A stretch of 46,280 nt of DNA from NCBI GenBank assembly GCA_964348225.1, contig CAYGBM010000031.1, forward strand, positions 1 through 46,280, written 5' to 3'. Shown piece by piece: positions 38,560 to 46,280 of this stretch (position 1 is the first letter of the stretch; the number at the start of each line of letters is the position of its first letter). This DNA is from CAYGBM01 sp964348225 (GTDB lineage Bacteria; Patescibacteriota; Minisyncoccia; Minisyncoccales; CG1-02-41-26). The notes beneath the pieces were generated by a model. It had not been told where the DNA came from. It was given only the letters and a program-made list of their open reading frames with translations, and did not search any database. Position numbers and translations under genes: made by a program.

Positions 38560-39984
38560 CTAGTCAGCGACCTGTCTTTGATCTGCTGGTTCTACTGTCC
38601 AGACATCCCGCGTCCAGATATCCTCCTTTCCATAGTTCTTCCAGGCTTCAGCAGCCAGTTTGCCGTATTCCTCTGCATACCGATCCAGATAGTCGGCCAT
38701 CTCATTGATCACGGTGTCAGCGCCTTCATGGGTAGGATAAGCGCCGTGCTCTGCCACCAATTCTCTGAGGGTCTCAGGATGGTCAATTATCATACAGGGG
38801 AGAAGTGGGTTCTCATTATTAACCTGACGCTCTCTGATACCATCGAAAAACGGGGACTTGATCGCCTCCATCAAAGATTTCTCCTTGATGTTGTCCACTG
38901 CGAAATGAACGAATACGCAGGGTTCAACATCCCCCTTACAGTTAATATGCAAATACCTTCTACCACCTGCAATACACCCACCCACCAGAGGCCCATCGTT
39001 CCAGAAATCTGCCACAAGTATGGGTTTCGTTGCGCGCATACGCTTTACTCTCTGCCGCAACATATCGCGCTGCTCAGGCGTGGGCATCAAATCCAACTGA
39101 GGTTCACGTCCTATTGGAATATAAAGGAAGTACCAACCAAAGGCACAGCCTCTATCTACCATGGTATCTACAAATTCTTCACTAGACAGCAGGTCAACAT
39201 TGTGCTTTGTTACAGTGGCTGAAAAGCCAAACAATGCCTTTGCATCTTTCAGCCTACCCATAGCGTCACGCACCTTTGCATAGGTTCCTTTACCTCTTCT
39301 GGCATCGGTTTCAGCCTCGTATCCTTCAACGCTTATGGCGGGTGCTGCGTTTCCCAGCTCAACGAGTCTTGCCACCACCTCATCAGTAATGAACGTACCA
39401 TTGGTGTATATCTGATATGATATATCGTGATGCTTCTCAAATATATCCAACAAAGGCTCGTAAAAGAAAGGTTCGCCACCGGAGATGGTAACAAAGTACA
39501 TGCCCATATCCCTTGCCTCGGAGATAACCCTACAAACTGTATCAAAATCCAGTTCGTCTGATTTCTTATACTCTCCTGCATAGCAACCATAGCAGTTAAG
39601 GTTGCATCGCATAGTAGGGCTGATGACGAAAAAGAACGGTGGCATTATCCCTTCTTTGCTGAGAATTTCTTTCCTTGTGCCATAGCCCATCAATACCGCG
39701 TTGGTGAAGAAGTTCACCACCATGTTCTGGTAATAATTAGGGTGCAAATCCCGGCGCACAAGATTCCTGATCAGATACAAGGCAGGATGTCCTTGTTCAA
39801 AGAGCGCCCCGATCTCATCAACGTAACGCCTTTGAGTGTCTGTGATCATAAACCTCTTTGCCAACCGGGTCATTCGGATAAGGCTCTCGTCAGAAGCACT
39901 GGCAAGCATAGTAGCCATCTGCCCTATAAGGTGTCTTGCAGTATAAGCTTTCGCCTTCTCCCTAACTCTCCTTACGTAATTCAT
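38560..39984 (-). CDS. Radical SAM enzyme with a C-terminal SPASM-like cluster region
   Basis: 474 residues. Residues 1-115 form a helical N-terminal extension. RCNLNCYGCYAG gives C127, C131 and C134 (CX3CX2C) for the SAM cluster; then ISGGEPFFYEP (GGEP motif), YQIYTNGTFI, and GCIAGGRRYLHINCKGDVEPCVF with extra cysteines for an auxiliary cluster as in SPASM-domain maturases. It may modify a peptide or small molecule; no precursor peptide was found nearby. Strong SD (AAGGAGG, 39999-39993), a terminator, GC-rich for this window. Divergent from a second radical SAM gene. Confidence 0.88.
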   Translation of the reverse strand: MNYVRRVREKAKAYTARHLIGQMATMLASASDESLIRMTRLAKRFMITDTQRRYVDEIGALFEQGHPALYLIRNLVRRDLHPNYYQNMVVNFFTNAVLMGYGTRKEILSKEGIMPPFFFVISPTMRCNLNCYGCYAGEYKKSDELDFDTVCRVISEARDMGMYFVTISGGEPFFYEPLLDIFEKHHDISYQIYTNGTFITDEVVARLVELGNAAPAISVEGYEAETDARRGKGTYAKVRDAMGRLKDAKALFGFSATVTKHNVDLLSSEEFVDTMVDRGCAFGWYFLYIPIGREPQLDLMPTPEQRDMLRQRVKRMRATKPILVADFWNDGPLVGGCIAGGRRYLHINCKGDVEPCVFVHFAVDNIKEKSLMEAIKSPFFDGIRERQVNNENPLLPCMIIDHPETLRELVAEHGAYPTHEGADTVINEMADYLDRYAEEYGKLAAEAWKNYGKEDIWTRDVWTVEPADQRQVAD

Positions 39985-40336
39985 TCTTGGTACCTCCTTC
40001 TAGCCGCAAAGTCAATCCACCAGCGGAACTAAACAGAAAACCATAAACACAAAAAATGATTGTCAAAGCCATTGGTATGACTACTACCTTATTTAAACCA
40101 TATTTTTGGAAATATATCAAGGGACAAGTCTTTTTACTCTTGATACTAGTTTGTTTTGGGAGTAAAATAAATAAGATTTTTCAATGCTTCTTGAGAAAAG
40201 TTTAAAATCTTAAGGAGCATTATGTTCTTTAAGTATTTAATCAGTATTTGATAAAAATAGTTTGAAATTATTTGTGGTGTTGAAGACAGTTAAGAATATA
40301 GAATATAATGTAGGACACGAACAAAGGAGAAAAACA
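39985..40336. promoter_or_regulatory. Divergent promoter region between two radical SAM genes
   Basis: A 352-bp gap without a gene. Toward the minus gene there is TTGACA (40066-40061) with a weak -10 (TATGGT at 15 bases). Toward the plus gene there is the good promoter listed below. A mini-ORF of nine codons with SD AAGGAG (ATG 40222) lies upstream of that promoter and is not part of its transcript. The middle is AT-rich without other structure that I can support. Confidence 0.5.
40280..40309 (+). promoter_or_regulatory. Sigma-70 promoter of the B12-type radical SAM gene
   Basis: TTGAAG (40280-40285), 18 bases, TATAAT (40304-40309). Start near 40316, so the ATG at 40337 with SD AAAGGAG (40323-40329) is the true start and the frame from 40262 is excluded. 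Confidence 0.75.
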
Positions 40337-41716
40337 ATGGGAAAAATAGTATGTCTTGACCCGAGGGCAAAGTTTAATGCTTACGGTTGGTTTAAACTCC
40401 CCTTGCTCGGGCTCTTGTATGTAGCAACGGTTTGGAAACAATTAGGACATGAAGTTGAGGTTATATCTGAAGTTTTCGGGGATGTCTATGACGCTTTGCG
40501 CCATGAATTAAGCCCTCAGTTTATAGAAAAGCTGAGAGGAGCTAAAGTCTTAGCTATATCGGTTATGACGGCCACTGCTGTCAGGGCCTATGCAATAGCT
40601 GATGCAGCAAGAAAGGTTTGCCCCCATCTTTGGATAATAATGGGTGGTCCACATGTTTCTTTCCAGGAAGAGGAGGCACTGCAACATTGTAATGCTGTTG
40701 TGAAGGGTGAAGGTGAGTCTGTCGATGTTTTGGAGCGAGCCTTAGGGAGCTCGGGTGTAATCAAAGCCCCCAGCTTAATTGAAAACCTCAATGACCTGCC
40801 TTTTCCTGATTTTGATCGGATTGAGGGTTATGGGCCATGGCTTAGTGGAAGAAACCGGAGATGGCGAAGGCGCTGGGTGCCGATCCTGACCTCTAGAGGA
40901 TGTCCTCAGGCCTGTTCTTTCTGCAGTGTAACTAAAATGTACGGAAGAAAATATCGTTGTCGGGATCCTAAAAATGTGCTTGAAGAAATGGAAGAAAGGA
41001 TCGCAAGGGGATATGCTCCTAACTTTTTCCTTTGCGATGATAACCTTGGTGCAAACCCTGAACGACTAAAGAAATGGGCCGAGCTTATCCATACAAGAAT
41101 CATTAATGAATTGGGCTGCCGGAATCTCAGGATTGTTGGTGAAGCAAGAGTAGAGATAGCCAAAGACGAGGAACTATTGAGACTGCTGCACTTAGCCAAG
41201 GTAAAGTGTATATTCATCGGGGTTGAATCCGTGAGTCCTCAAACTTTGGCTGAATTTAATAAAAGACAAACCGTGGAAGACATTAGGTATTGCGTCAGCC
41301 GGCTAAGGGCCCATGGAATCCAAGCCCAAGGTATGTTTGTAGTAGGTGGTAAAAATGATACACCCAGCACCCTAAAGCAGACCGTGGCTTTTGCTCGTGA
41401 GACAGGCATGAACACAATCCAAATATCCATTTTAATTCCTTTGCCTGGAACAAAAATGTATGAGATGTTAGAGAGCCAGGGGAGGATTTTCACTAAGGAT
41501 TGGTCGCTCTATGACGGAACAGTAGTTGTATTCTTCCACCCTCAGATGACCATGCGGCAGCTACAGCAAGCCTTCCTGCGTGCCTGGCAAAGATTCTATC
41601 TATGGAAAGCCATGCGGAATCCCCTCTATTTAGTGGCTACTATTGTAGGCACTCAACTATGGGAGAGAATACACGGGCAAGCGTTCAGGGAATTAGCCCG
41701 GCAATTTGAAGGTTAA
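40337..41716 (+). CDS. B12-binding-domain-type radical SAM enzyme
   Basis: 459 residues. N-terminal Rossmann-like domain (about 1-140; LGLLYVATVWKQLGHEVEVI, then IIMGGPHVSFQEEEAL) as in cobalamin-binding radical SAM proteins, then TSRGCPQACSFCSV with C189, C193 and C196, FLCDDNLGANP, CIFIGVESVSPQTL and GMFVVGGKNDT. BchE, methyltransferase and methylthiotransferase-like relatives act on diverse substrates; the N-domain lacks the usual DxHxxG cobalamin ligand motif, so cobalamin may not bind in the base-off form. The substrate is unknown. Divergent from the other radical SAM gene. Confidence 0.88.
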   Translation: MGKIVCLDPRAKFNAYGWFKLPLLGLLYVATVWKQLGHEVEVISEVFGDVYDALRHELSPQFIEKLRGAKVLAISVMTATAVRAYAIADAARKVCPHLWIIMGGPHVSFQEEEALQHCNAVVKGEGESVDVLERALGSSGVIKAPSLIENLNDLPFPDFDRIEGYGPWLSGRNRRWRRRWVPILTSRGCPQACSFCSVTKMYGRKYRCRDPKNVLEEMEERIARGYAPNFFLCDDNLGANPERLKKWAELIHTRIINELGCRNLRIVGEARVEIAKDEELLRLLHLAKVKCIFIGVESVSPQTLAEFNKRQTVEDIRYCVSRLRAHGIQAQGMFVVGGKNDTPSTLKQTVAFARETGMNTIQISILIPLPGTKMYEMLESQGRIFTKDWSLYDGTVVVFFHPQMTMRQLQQAFLRAWQRFYLWKAMRNPLYLVATIVGTQLWERIHGQAFRELARQFEG

Positions 41717-41766
41717 ACTAAACTAGGAGGTGAATTTCAAACAGACTGAAGGAGATAGGCAAAACT

Positions 41767-41781
41767 TAGCCTCTCGGGCTA
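41767..41781 (+). repeat. Small hairpin after the B12-type radical SAM gene
   Basis: TAGCC and GGCTA pair around a TCTCG-type loop; part of a cluster of four hairpins up to 41880. Upstream lies an SD-like AGGAGGTG at 41735 with no start codon after it. Confidence 0.4.
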
Positions 41782-41788
41782 AACAAAG

Positions 41789-41812
41789 AAGGCTCTCGTT
41801 TGAGAGCCTTTT
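41789..41812 (+). terminator. Terminator of the B12-type radical SAM gene
   Basis: AAGGCTCTC (41789-41797) pairs with GAGAGCCTT (41802-41810) around a GTTT loop, followed by TT. Confidence 0.85.
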
Positions 41813-41818
41813 CCGCTG

Positions 41819-41880
41819 TTTAGTTTACAACCCCCAGGGGGTTGTAAACTAAAAAGTCCTTTTTGAGGGACTTTTTAGTT
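41819..41880. terminator. Two overlapping, mutually exclusive hairpins between convergent genes
   Basis: Hairpin 1: TTTAGTTTACAACCCCC (41819-41835) with GGGGGTTGTAAACTAAA (41837-41853), 17 bp with a 1-base centre. Hairpin 2: AACTAAAAAGTCC (41847-41859) with GGACTTTTTAGTT (41868-41880), 13 bp. They share 41847-41853. Hairpin 2 is a good minus-strand terminator for the gene ending at 41898. Both structures cannot form at once. Confidence 0.75.
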
Positions 41881-41897
41881 GGTGAGTAAGGTTTAAA

Positions 41898-42554
41898 TCA
41901 ATCTTCTTCCAAGCCAGTACATCGCCAGTTTATTTCGGCTGTGTTTTGCTCAATGTCAATAACGCAGGCAGGATTGCAGCCTTCTTTTGGTTCTGATGGC
42001 TCAAAATCAAGCCACCAGGTGCCGGTTTCTGAATTGCAAACACCAGTCTCTTTTATAGTGCCCTGCTCTGCGCACTCGCTACCTGCAGCAATCTCTTGAG
42101 CATTAAACAGGCTCATGCTAGCACCCGATCCTGCAACGCAGGTTTCCCCTCCTTCTGTAAAAACCCTGCCATCAGGGGTTTGGCATTGGCGCGGAGCATC
42201 TCCTGTTACATTATAGCCAGCCTGCACACACTGCTCAAAACTGGTAACTTCTGAATGACAGGTTTCTCCATCAAAGCACTTGCCCTCTCCACAATCACAT
42301 ATTTTAACCTCATGGCTGTTTTCTGGAGCGCATCCGCAAGGTCCTGCGACACACATATTGGGAAAATCACTGGTTTCTGTGCAACACAATAGAGTTGCCA
42401 CTGTTCCTCCAGAGGCTATGCAAGCCTCTTCTAAAGTCTGGGGCTCCTCAGGAGGTGGGCTAGGCTCTCCCGGTGTCACAAAATACTGGTAAACCAGATA
42501 GCCTACAACCACAACAATAATTATAATAATTACTGCAACTATTCCTTTAGACAT
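41898..42554 (-). CDS. Anchored cysteine-rich protein
   Basis: 218 residues: membrane anchor (about 4-25, GIVAVIIIIIVVVVGYLVYQ), a Pro/Glu linker and an exported cysteine-rich region (CIASGG, LLCCTETSDFPNMCVAGPCG, ICDCGEGKCFDGETC, and CTGLEED at the end) with about 19 cysteines. It resembles other Cys-rich exported proteins of the window in style but not in repeat length. Function unknown. Confidence 0.72.
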   Translation of the reverse strand: MSKGIVAVIIIIIVVVVGYLVYQYFVTPGEPSPPPEEPQTLEEACIASGGTVATLLCCTETSDFPNMCVAGPCGCAPENSHEVKICDCGEGKCFDGETCHSEVTSFEQCVQAGYNVTGDAPRQCQTPDGRVFTEGGETCVAGSGASMSLFNAQEIAAGSECAEQGTIKETGVCNSETGTWWLDFEPSEPKEGCNPACVIDIEQNTAEINWRCTGLEED

Positions 42555-42636
42555 ATTCGTTAAATATTATTTATAATAAGCGTTCAACCTTTTATTTATT
42601 TTATCAATAAAAAAACAAAAAACAACCGGTTAATTA

Positions 42637-42873
42637 TTAACTTTGTTCTTTGCCCTCAAAAATTCTTTTGAAAATCTTAGCAAAATCTACGCGGTCAAAA
42701 ATCACTTCACCAATCAAAGCAAAGGGAATGGCTAGCAAAATAACTATGCCGATTGTTTTTAAAGTAATAGAAGCATCGGTTGCTAACTTAATAGCAAGCA
42801 AATCTTCAGTGATTCCGATAGCTATGCCAAACAGCAAAAATTCGAAAATAATTTCCATCTTGCGCCAGTTCAT
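42637..42873 (-). CDS. Small membrane protein
   Basis: 78 residues, two or three membrane helices (IIFEFLLFGIAIGITEDLLAI, IGIVILLAIPFALIGEVIF) and a basic/acidic C-terminal tail. Recognisable only by architecture. A TAAAAT box lies about 7 bases before the ATG, so the mRNA may be leaderless. Confidence 0.65.
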   Translation of the reverse strand: MNWRKMEIIFEFLLFGIAIGITEDLLAIKLATDASITLKTIGIVILLAIPFALIGEVIFDRVDFAKIFKRIFEGKEQS

Positions 42874-42931
42874 ATATTTTATTTTAACAAACCCAAAAAC
42901 AAATTAAAATCTTCAGCAATGCAGTGGTATC

Positions 42932-43606
42932 TTATTGGATTTTACCGTCAGAGATCGTTAAAACTCTTTGGCCCTCTTTCACATAATCCGCTTCGTGGGT
43001 TGCCATAATAATGGTTTGACCAGCGCTGTGCAAACGTTTGAAAAGGGTTAAAATTATTTTTGCTGTTTCTGAATCAAGGTTTGCTGTTGGCTCATCAGCA
43101 AAAACAATTTTTGGACTGTTAACAATGGCTCTGGCAATGGAAATCCTCTGTTGCTGTCCGCCTGAAAGCTGGCTTGGCATATTGTTCATCTTGTCTTTTA
43201 AGCCAACTTTATCTAAGGTGTCCATTGCCATTTTCCTGGCTTTTCTGCCACTTAATCCCATCATCAACAGAGGCAAAATAACATTATCCATGGCAGTCAA
43301 CTCAGGAAGTAAAGCATAATCCTGAAAAACATAACCAAGTTCTTCCAGCCTCAGCCTTGTTTTTTCTTTTTCAGTAAGCAGAGAGGTATCACATTCGTCC
43401 AAAATAATTTTCCCTGAGTTAGGGTTATCTAGCAAGCTTAACTGATACAAAAGTGTGCTTTTGCCAGAGCCCGACCTGCCAGTAATGATTAAAAACTCCC
43501 CCTTTCTAACCGCTAAAGAAACCTCGTCTAAGGCAACAAAATACCCCTCACCTGTTGGGAATTTCTTAACAATATTTTGAGCTTGTATAATATATTGATT
43601 GTCCAT
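42932..43606 (-). CDS. ABC transporter ATP-binding protein (MacB/LolD type)
   Basis: 224 residues. Walker A GRSGSGKSTL, Q-loop YVFQDYALLPELTA, signature LSGGQQQRISIARA, Walker B IVFADEPTANLD and the H-loop ATHEADYV. With the FtsX-type permease encoded upstream it forms an exporter or a mechanotransmission complex like MacB, LolCDE or FtsEX. The substrate is unknown. Encoded 13 bases after the permease gene. Confidence 0.93.
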   Translation of the reverse strand: MDNQYIIQAQNIVKKFPTGEGYFVALDEVSLAVRKGEFLIITGRSGSGKSTLLYQLSLLDNPNSGKIILDECDTSLLTEKEKTRLRLEELGYVFQDYALLPELTAMDNVILPLLMMGLSGRKARKMAMDTLDKVGLKDKMNNMPSQLSGGQQQRISIARAIVNSPKIVFADEPTANLDSETAKIILTLFKRLHSAGQTIIMATHEADYVKEGQRVLTISDGKIQ

Positions 43607-43618
43607 AGGCTAAAAAAT

Positions 43619-44992
43619 CTAGCGGCCTAAAACAGAATCTAAGGTGTTCTTTTTCACAACCATTCTAGCTGGAATCAAGCCAGCTACTATTGATATTAAA
43701 AATAAAAGCCCCAGCCTTAAAGCAACACCCCAAAGAGGCGCCACCAAAATGCCGTCGCTGAATGGAAAGTCAATCGGATTTAAATCTATGTAAGGCTTTA
43801 AAAATCCATAAAGCAACATCAGGCCTATTAAGGAACCGAATAAAGCGTAAAAAAATGCCTGCATCATGTAAGCCAGCTCAATAGCGCTGGGACAAATGCC
43901 AATAGCCTTGAGGATGCCTATGTACTTTCTTCTGGTAATGGCATTGATGAAAATAACAATGAAAATAGTAATGGAAGCAACGATTAACCCAATCAAGCCA
44001 ATAATCAATCCAAGCGAATTGAAAGTCAAAGAAATATCTTTAAAAAACTGACCCTGCGACTCCTCCCAGGTTTCAACCACGGCATCCTCTTTGCTGATGC
44101 CGCTTTTGACAAGGTTTTCTTTAACGTATTCAGGCTCTATGCCTTGTTGAATCCTTAAGGCTATCTCCTGGGCATTGTTGGCGCTAAGACCCATAATTGC
44201 CCTTGCCCGGCGTTCAATCATATAGACCCTTGTGTTAATCTCGCCGATTTTACTTTTGACAATGCCTTTGACCCTCATCTCTTGGACATTTCCTGCAACA
44301 AAAATCCTGACTTTAGTGCCAACCTCAACACCCGTTAAAGTCTGCAGCCCCGGGATATCCGTGGCATACTGCTCCAAGAGATTGGAACCTATTAAAATAA
44401 AAGTATCGTCATCTTCATTTAAGTATTGCCCCTCAACTACCAGCCCTGAAAGATTGCTTAGAGCATCTTCGGATGATGGCTCAATGCCGGTTATCTGAGC
44501 GCTAACTTCCTCTGGCAACTTCTGAAAGTCAGTACGTGTTTTATAATTTGCTTCAACCACCCCTCCAATTACATAACGGGCAGAAATTGCTTTAATTTCG
44601 GGCAAGCCCTTTGCAATTTCCATAATTTCTATTGAATCTTCAATAGAGGTTTTTTTCTCGGGCTTCCTAATGAAAACATCTCCGGAAAACTGTTCTCTGT
44701 AAGCTATACTTGATCCCTCAACCAAACCAACGAGGATTCCGTTAACCACTACTAAGTTTAAAAAGGTGAACATCATTATGAAAATGGTGAGCACATTAAC
44801 CCACCAGCTACCCTTTTTAATCTGCTTTAAAGCTAAAAACACTCCGACCCTTAAAAATTTGTCGCAGAAAATCTTGAACTTGGCACAGGTCTTTTTAATT
44901 TTGCTTTTTCTTTCTTTCATTACGTTGCTTGCTTCAACAATCTTTTGTTTCTTTATTATCTCTATATTAACAAAAAATCTAATAAATTCCAT
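43619..44992 (-). CDS. FtsX/MacB-type ABC transporter permease
   Basis: 457 residues from 44992, or 433 from the ATG at 44920. A cytoplasmic N-terminal stretch, a membrane helix (WWVNVLTIFIMMFTFLNLVV), a large extracytoplasmic MacB_PCD domain of about 230 residues, then three membrane helices near the C-terminus (LIIGLIGLIVASITIFIVIF, FFYALFGSLIGLMLLYGFL, LGLLFLISIVAGLIPA), the FtsX fold. It probably moves lipid or peptide substrates or remodels the wall. Which start is used is unclear; neither has an SD. Confidence 0.88.
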   Translation of the reverse strand: MEFIRFFVNIEIIKKQKIVEASNVMKERKSKIKKTCAKFKIFCDKFLRVGVFLALKQIKKGSWWVNVLTIFIMMFTFLNLVVVNGILVGLVEGSSIAYREQFSGDVFIRKPEKKTSIEDSIEIMEIAKGLPEIKAISARYVIGGVVEANYKTRTDFQKLPEEVSAQITGIEPSSEDALSNLSGLVVEGQYLNEDDDTFILIGSNLLEQYATDIPGLQTLTGVEVGTKVRIFVAGNVQEMRVKGIVKSKIGEINTRVYMIERRARAIMGLSANNAQEIALRIQQGIEPEYVKENLVKSGISKEDAVVETWEESQGQFFKDISLTFNSLGLIIGLIGLIVASITIFIVIFINAITRRKYIGILKAIGICPSAIELAYMMQAFFYALFGSLIGLMLLYGFLKPYIDLNPIDFPFSDGILVAPLWGVALRLGLLFLISIVAGLIPARMVVKKNTLDSVLGR

Positions 44993-45081
44993 CCATCTTC
45001 TTCAAACGAAAAGTTGGTTCTAGTCAACCCTCATCAATTAATATGAGACAAAGAGAATTGAACTTAGCAGTGGATTCCTTG

Positions 45082-45110
45082 TTGACTTGAAAATAATTAA
45101 TGTTTATCAT
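45082..45110 (+). promoter_or_regulatory. Promoter giving a leaderless GH130 mRNA
   Basis: TTGACT (45082-45087), 17 bases, TATCAT (45105-45110). The ATG starts at 45119, 8 bases after the -10 box, so transcription begins next to the start codon. Confidence 0.7.
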
Positions 45111-45118
45111 TAACTAAC

Positions 45119-46162
45119 ATGCTGAAAATAAAAAAACATGGGGTTCTGCTTGAACCCACTCAACGTGATTTCGAAAATCTGGCAGTGTTTAATCCCGCGG
45201 TCTGTAAGGAAGGTAATGATGTATACGTATTCTACAGAGGTATGGACAAAGAGCATAGGTCATGTATTGGCTATGCAAGATTAGAAGGACCAACCACTCT
45301 CATTGAAAGATGGAAAAAACCAATCATAAGCCGCGAGTTCAACTATGAAAGCAAGGGGGTGGAAGATCCCAGGATTGTTAAGCTTGATGACTTGTTTTAT
45401 CTTTTTTACGTAGCTCACGACGGAAAGAACGCCCTAACAGCTTATGCTGTAAGCGAAGACCTGAAAAATTTTGAAAAGAAAGGGATAATTACAGCTCAAA
45501 TTCCCTATCGCCAACTAGAAACCATATTCAAAGAGGCGGGCCTTAAAGAAAGCTACTCCAAGTTTGCTAATTTCTATGAAGAAATGGCTGGAGAAGATGT
45601 TTTATTTTGGGGGAAAGACGTTTTCCTTTTCCCAAAAAAATTCAATGGTAGGTTTGCTTTACTCCATAGGGTTCTGCCTGGCATCCAAATCGCCTTTTTT
45701 GATTCTCTTGAAGACCTCACTGAGGAATTCTGGAGAGAACACTTTAGACATCTTGCTGAATACACAATCCTGGAAAACGAATATTGGTTTGAATCAAGCC
45801 ATATTGGAGGAGGATGCCCTCCGATTGAAATAGAGGAAGGCTGGCTTTTAATTTTCCACACCACCGAGAAAAGAGAAACAGGAGAAAAAATCTATCGCGC
45901 CTCAGCCGCTCTCCTTGATAAAAAAAATCCTCTTAAGCTGCTCGGACGACTCAAAAACCCACTATTCTCTCCAGAAAAAGAGTGGGAAACATTAGGGGTG
46001 GTTCCAAACGTGGTTTTTCCCACAGGCACCGCCTTATTCAACGGCGAGCTCTATATCTATTATGGGGCGGCGGACACAAGGGTAGCTGTGGCTTCCCTTA
46101 ATATCCAAGAGCTTGTCAAGGAACTTAAAAAAACACCTAACAACAATGCCTCAAGAAGTTAA
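45119..46162 (+). CDS. GH130-type glycoside phosphorylase or hydrolase
   Basis: 347 residues forming a five-bladed beta-propeller: FNPAVCKEGNDVYVFYRGMD, SKGVEDPRIVKLDDLFYLFY, EDVLFWGKDVFLFPKKFNGRF, GGCPPIEIEEGWLLIFH and VFPTGTALFNGELYIYYGAAD. The repeated D-x-Y or DP motifs and the phosphorylase-like loops match family GH130, which acts on mannosides (mannosyl-glucose or mannooligosaccharide phosphorylases and some hydrolases). Donor and acceptor cannot be fixed. Overlaps the downstream glycosyltransferase gene by 17 bases. Confidence 0.85.
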   Translation: MLKIKKHGVLLEPTQRDFENLAVFNPAVCKEGNDVYVFYRGMDKEHRSCIGYARLEGPTTLIERWKKPIISREFNYESKGVEDPRIVKLDDLFYLFYVAHDGKNALTAYAVSEDLKNFEKKGIITAQIPYRQLETIFKEAGLKESYSKFANFYEEMAGEDVLFWGKDVFLFPKKFNGRFALLHRVLPGIQIAFFDSLEDLTEEFWREHFRHLAEYTILENEYWFESSHIGGGCPPIEIEEGWLLIFHTTEKRETGEKIYRASAALLDKKNPLKLLGRLKNPLFSPEKEWETLGVVPNVVFPTGTALFNGELYIYYGAADTRVAVASLNIQELVKELKKTPNNNASRS

Positions 46163-46280
46163 TATTCTCTATCTCTCTACCTTCCCTCCCAGAGAATGCG
46201 GTATTGCCACTTTCACAAAAGACCTCACTGATGCTTTGCAAAGAAGATTCAACCCAGCCCTTAAATCAAAGCTAGCTGCC
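46146..46280 (+). CDS. Glycosyltransferase family 4-like, N-terminal fragment
   Basis: 45 residues up to the window edge: VNILYLSTFPPRECGIATFT, followed by KDLTDAL, the N-terminal strand and the glycine-rich acceptor loop (PPxECGIA) of GT-B glycosyltransferases. Translationally coupled to the GH130 gene, so the two probably serve one mannoside or surface-glycan pathway. Confidence 0.85.
   Translation, partial: MPQEVNILYLSTFPPRECGIATFTKDLTDALQRRFNPALKSKLAA

Noticed and set aside
38479..39222. Plus-strand frame of 247 codons
   Set aside because: It is the antisense shadow of the radical SAM gene, which shows clear motifs.
40222..40251. Nine-codon SD-led mini-ORF as a leader peptide of the B12-type radical SAM gene
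   Set aside because: It lies upstream of the predicted promoter, so it is not in that transcript unless another promoter exists.
40262..40336. 25-residue N-terminal extension of the B12-type radical SAM protein
   Set aside because: The promoter at 40280-40309 lies inside it, and SD AAAGGAG points to 40337.
1..46280. tRNA and rRNA genes
   Set aside because: I looked for GTTCGA-type T-arm signals and acceptor pairings and found none convincing; an automated covariance search would be decisive.

Overview
The window reads as a piece of a small-genome, AT-rich bacterium of the Candidate Phyla Radiation (Patescibacteria, probably Parcubacteria-like). This is an inference from style: many single-pass or signal-peptide proteins with proline-rich, cysteine-repeat or calcium-binding repeat modules, a giant alpha-2-macroglobulin, short tightly packed operons, several house-cleaning nucleotide hydrolases, and genes that mostly start without a Shine-Dalgarno (SD) sequence. 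No rRNA, tRNA, CRISPR array or transposase gene was seen. The two edge genes (cysteine desulfurase on the left, glycosyltransferase on the right) are cut by the window.

Layout. 1-1029: cysteine desulfurase and a membrane-anchored methyltransferase. 1091-2224: two small SD-led genes with their own promoters and terminators. 2262-4385: a secreted amidohydrolase and a membrane-anchored SagB-type nitroreductase. 4530-4931: another self-contained small gene. 4939-8389: a minus-strand operon of DNA and nucleotide maintenance (MazG-like, exonuclease VII large and small subunits, DUF2000, HhH-GPD glycosylase, second MazG-like). 8597-10824: DUF2330 membrane protein and an HD (p)ppGpp-hydrolase-like protein. 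10976-13078: a PBP1C-like penicillin-binding protein. 13141-26513: a minus-strand run of seven surface genes headed by a 2159-residue alpha-2-macroglobulin, then two membrane proteins, a thrombospondin-type-3 protein, two small secreted or anchored proteins and a peptidoglycan-binding/FN3 protein. 26605-28687: ribosomal protein bS21, an unknown acidic protein and a sigma-54-type activator, each with SD. 28696-31710: Nudix hydrolase and anchored proteins. 31842-33021: an outer-membrane-barrel-like protein. 33170-36352: HD hydrolase, a broken toxin-antitoxin pair, two methyltransferases and Maf. 36493-38362: anchored protein and an eight-module cysteine-repeat protein. 38497-41880: a divergent pair of radical SAM enzymes. 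41898-44992: cysteine-rich anchored protein, a small membrane protein and a MacB/LolCD-type ABC exporter. 45119-end: GH130-type glycosidase and a glycosyltransferase.

The most striking feature cuts across function. Most genes have no SD, and several have a consensus promoter whose -10 box ends only 6-9 bases before the ATG, so their mRNAs should be leaderless. Ten genes instead carry a good SD. Nine of these look like monocistronic units with their own hairpin terminators, six of them with a convincing promoter: 1192-1656, 1865-2176, 4632-4874, 26670-26894 (bS21), 26968-27420, 27633-28637, 31929-32882, 38560-39984 and 40337-41716. Several encode things unexpected in this kind of cell (sigma-54 activator, porin-like barrel, radical SAM enzymes). 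They may be acquired genes, or a regulon whose translation depends on a free anti-SD, and bS21 being one of them makes the second idea worth testing. Other unexplained structure includes a perfectly paired three-way junction between xseA and xseB, a 38-bp perfect palindrome, tandem repeats next to gene ends, and perfect DnaA boxes set in the same orientation upstream of three promoters.
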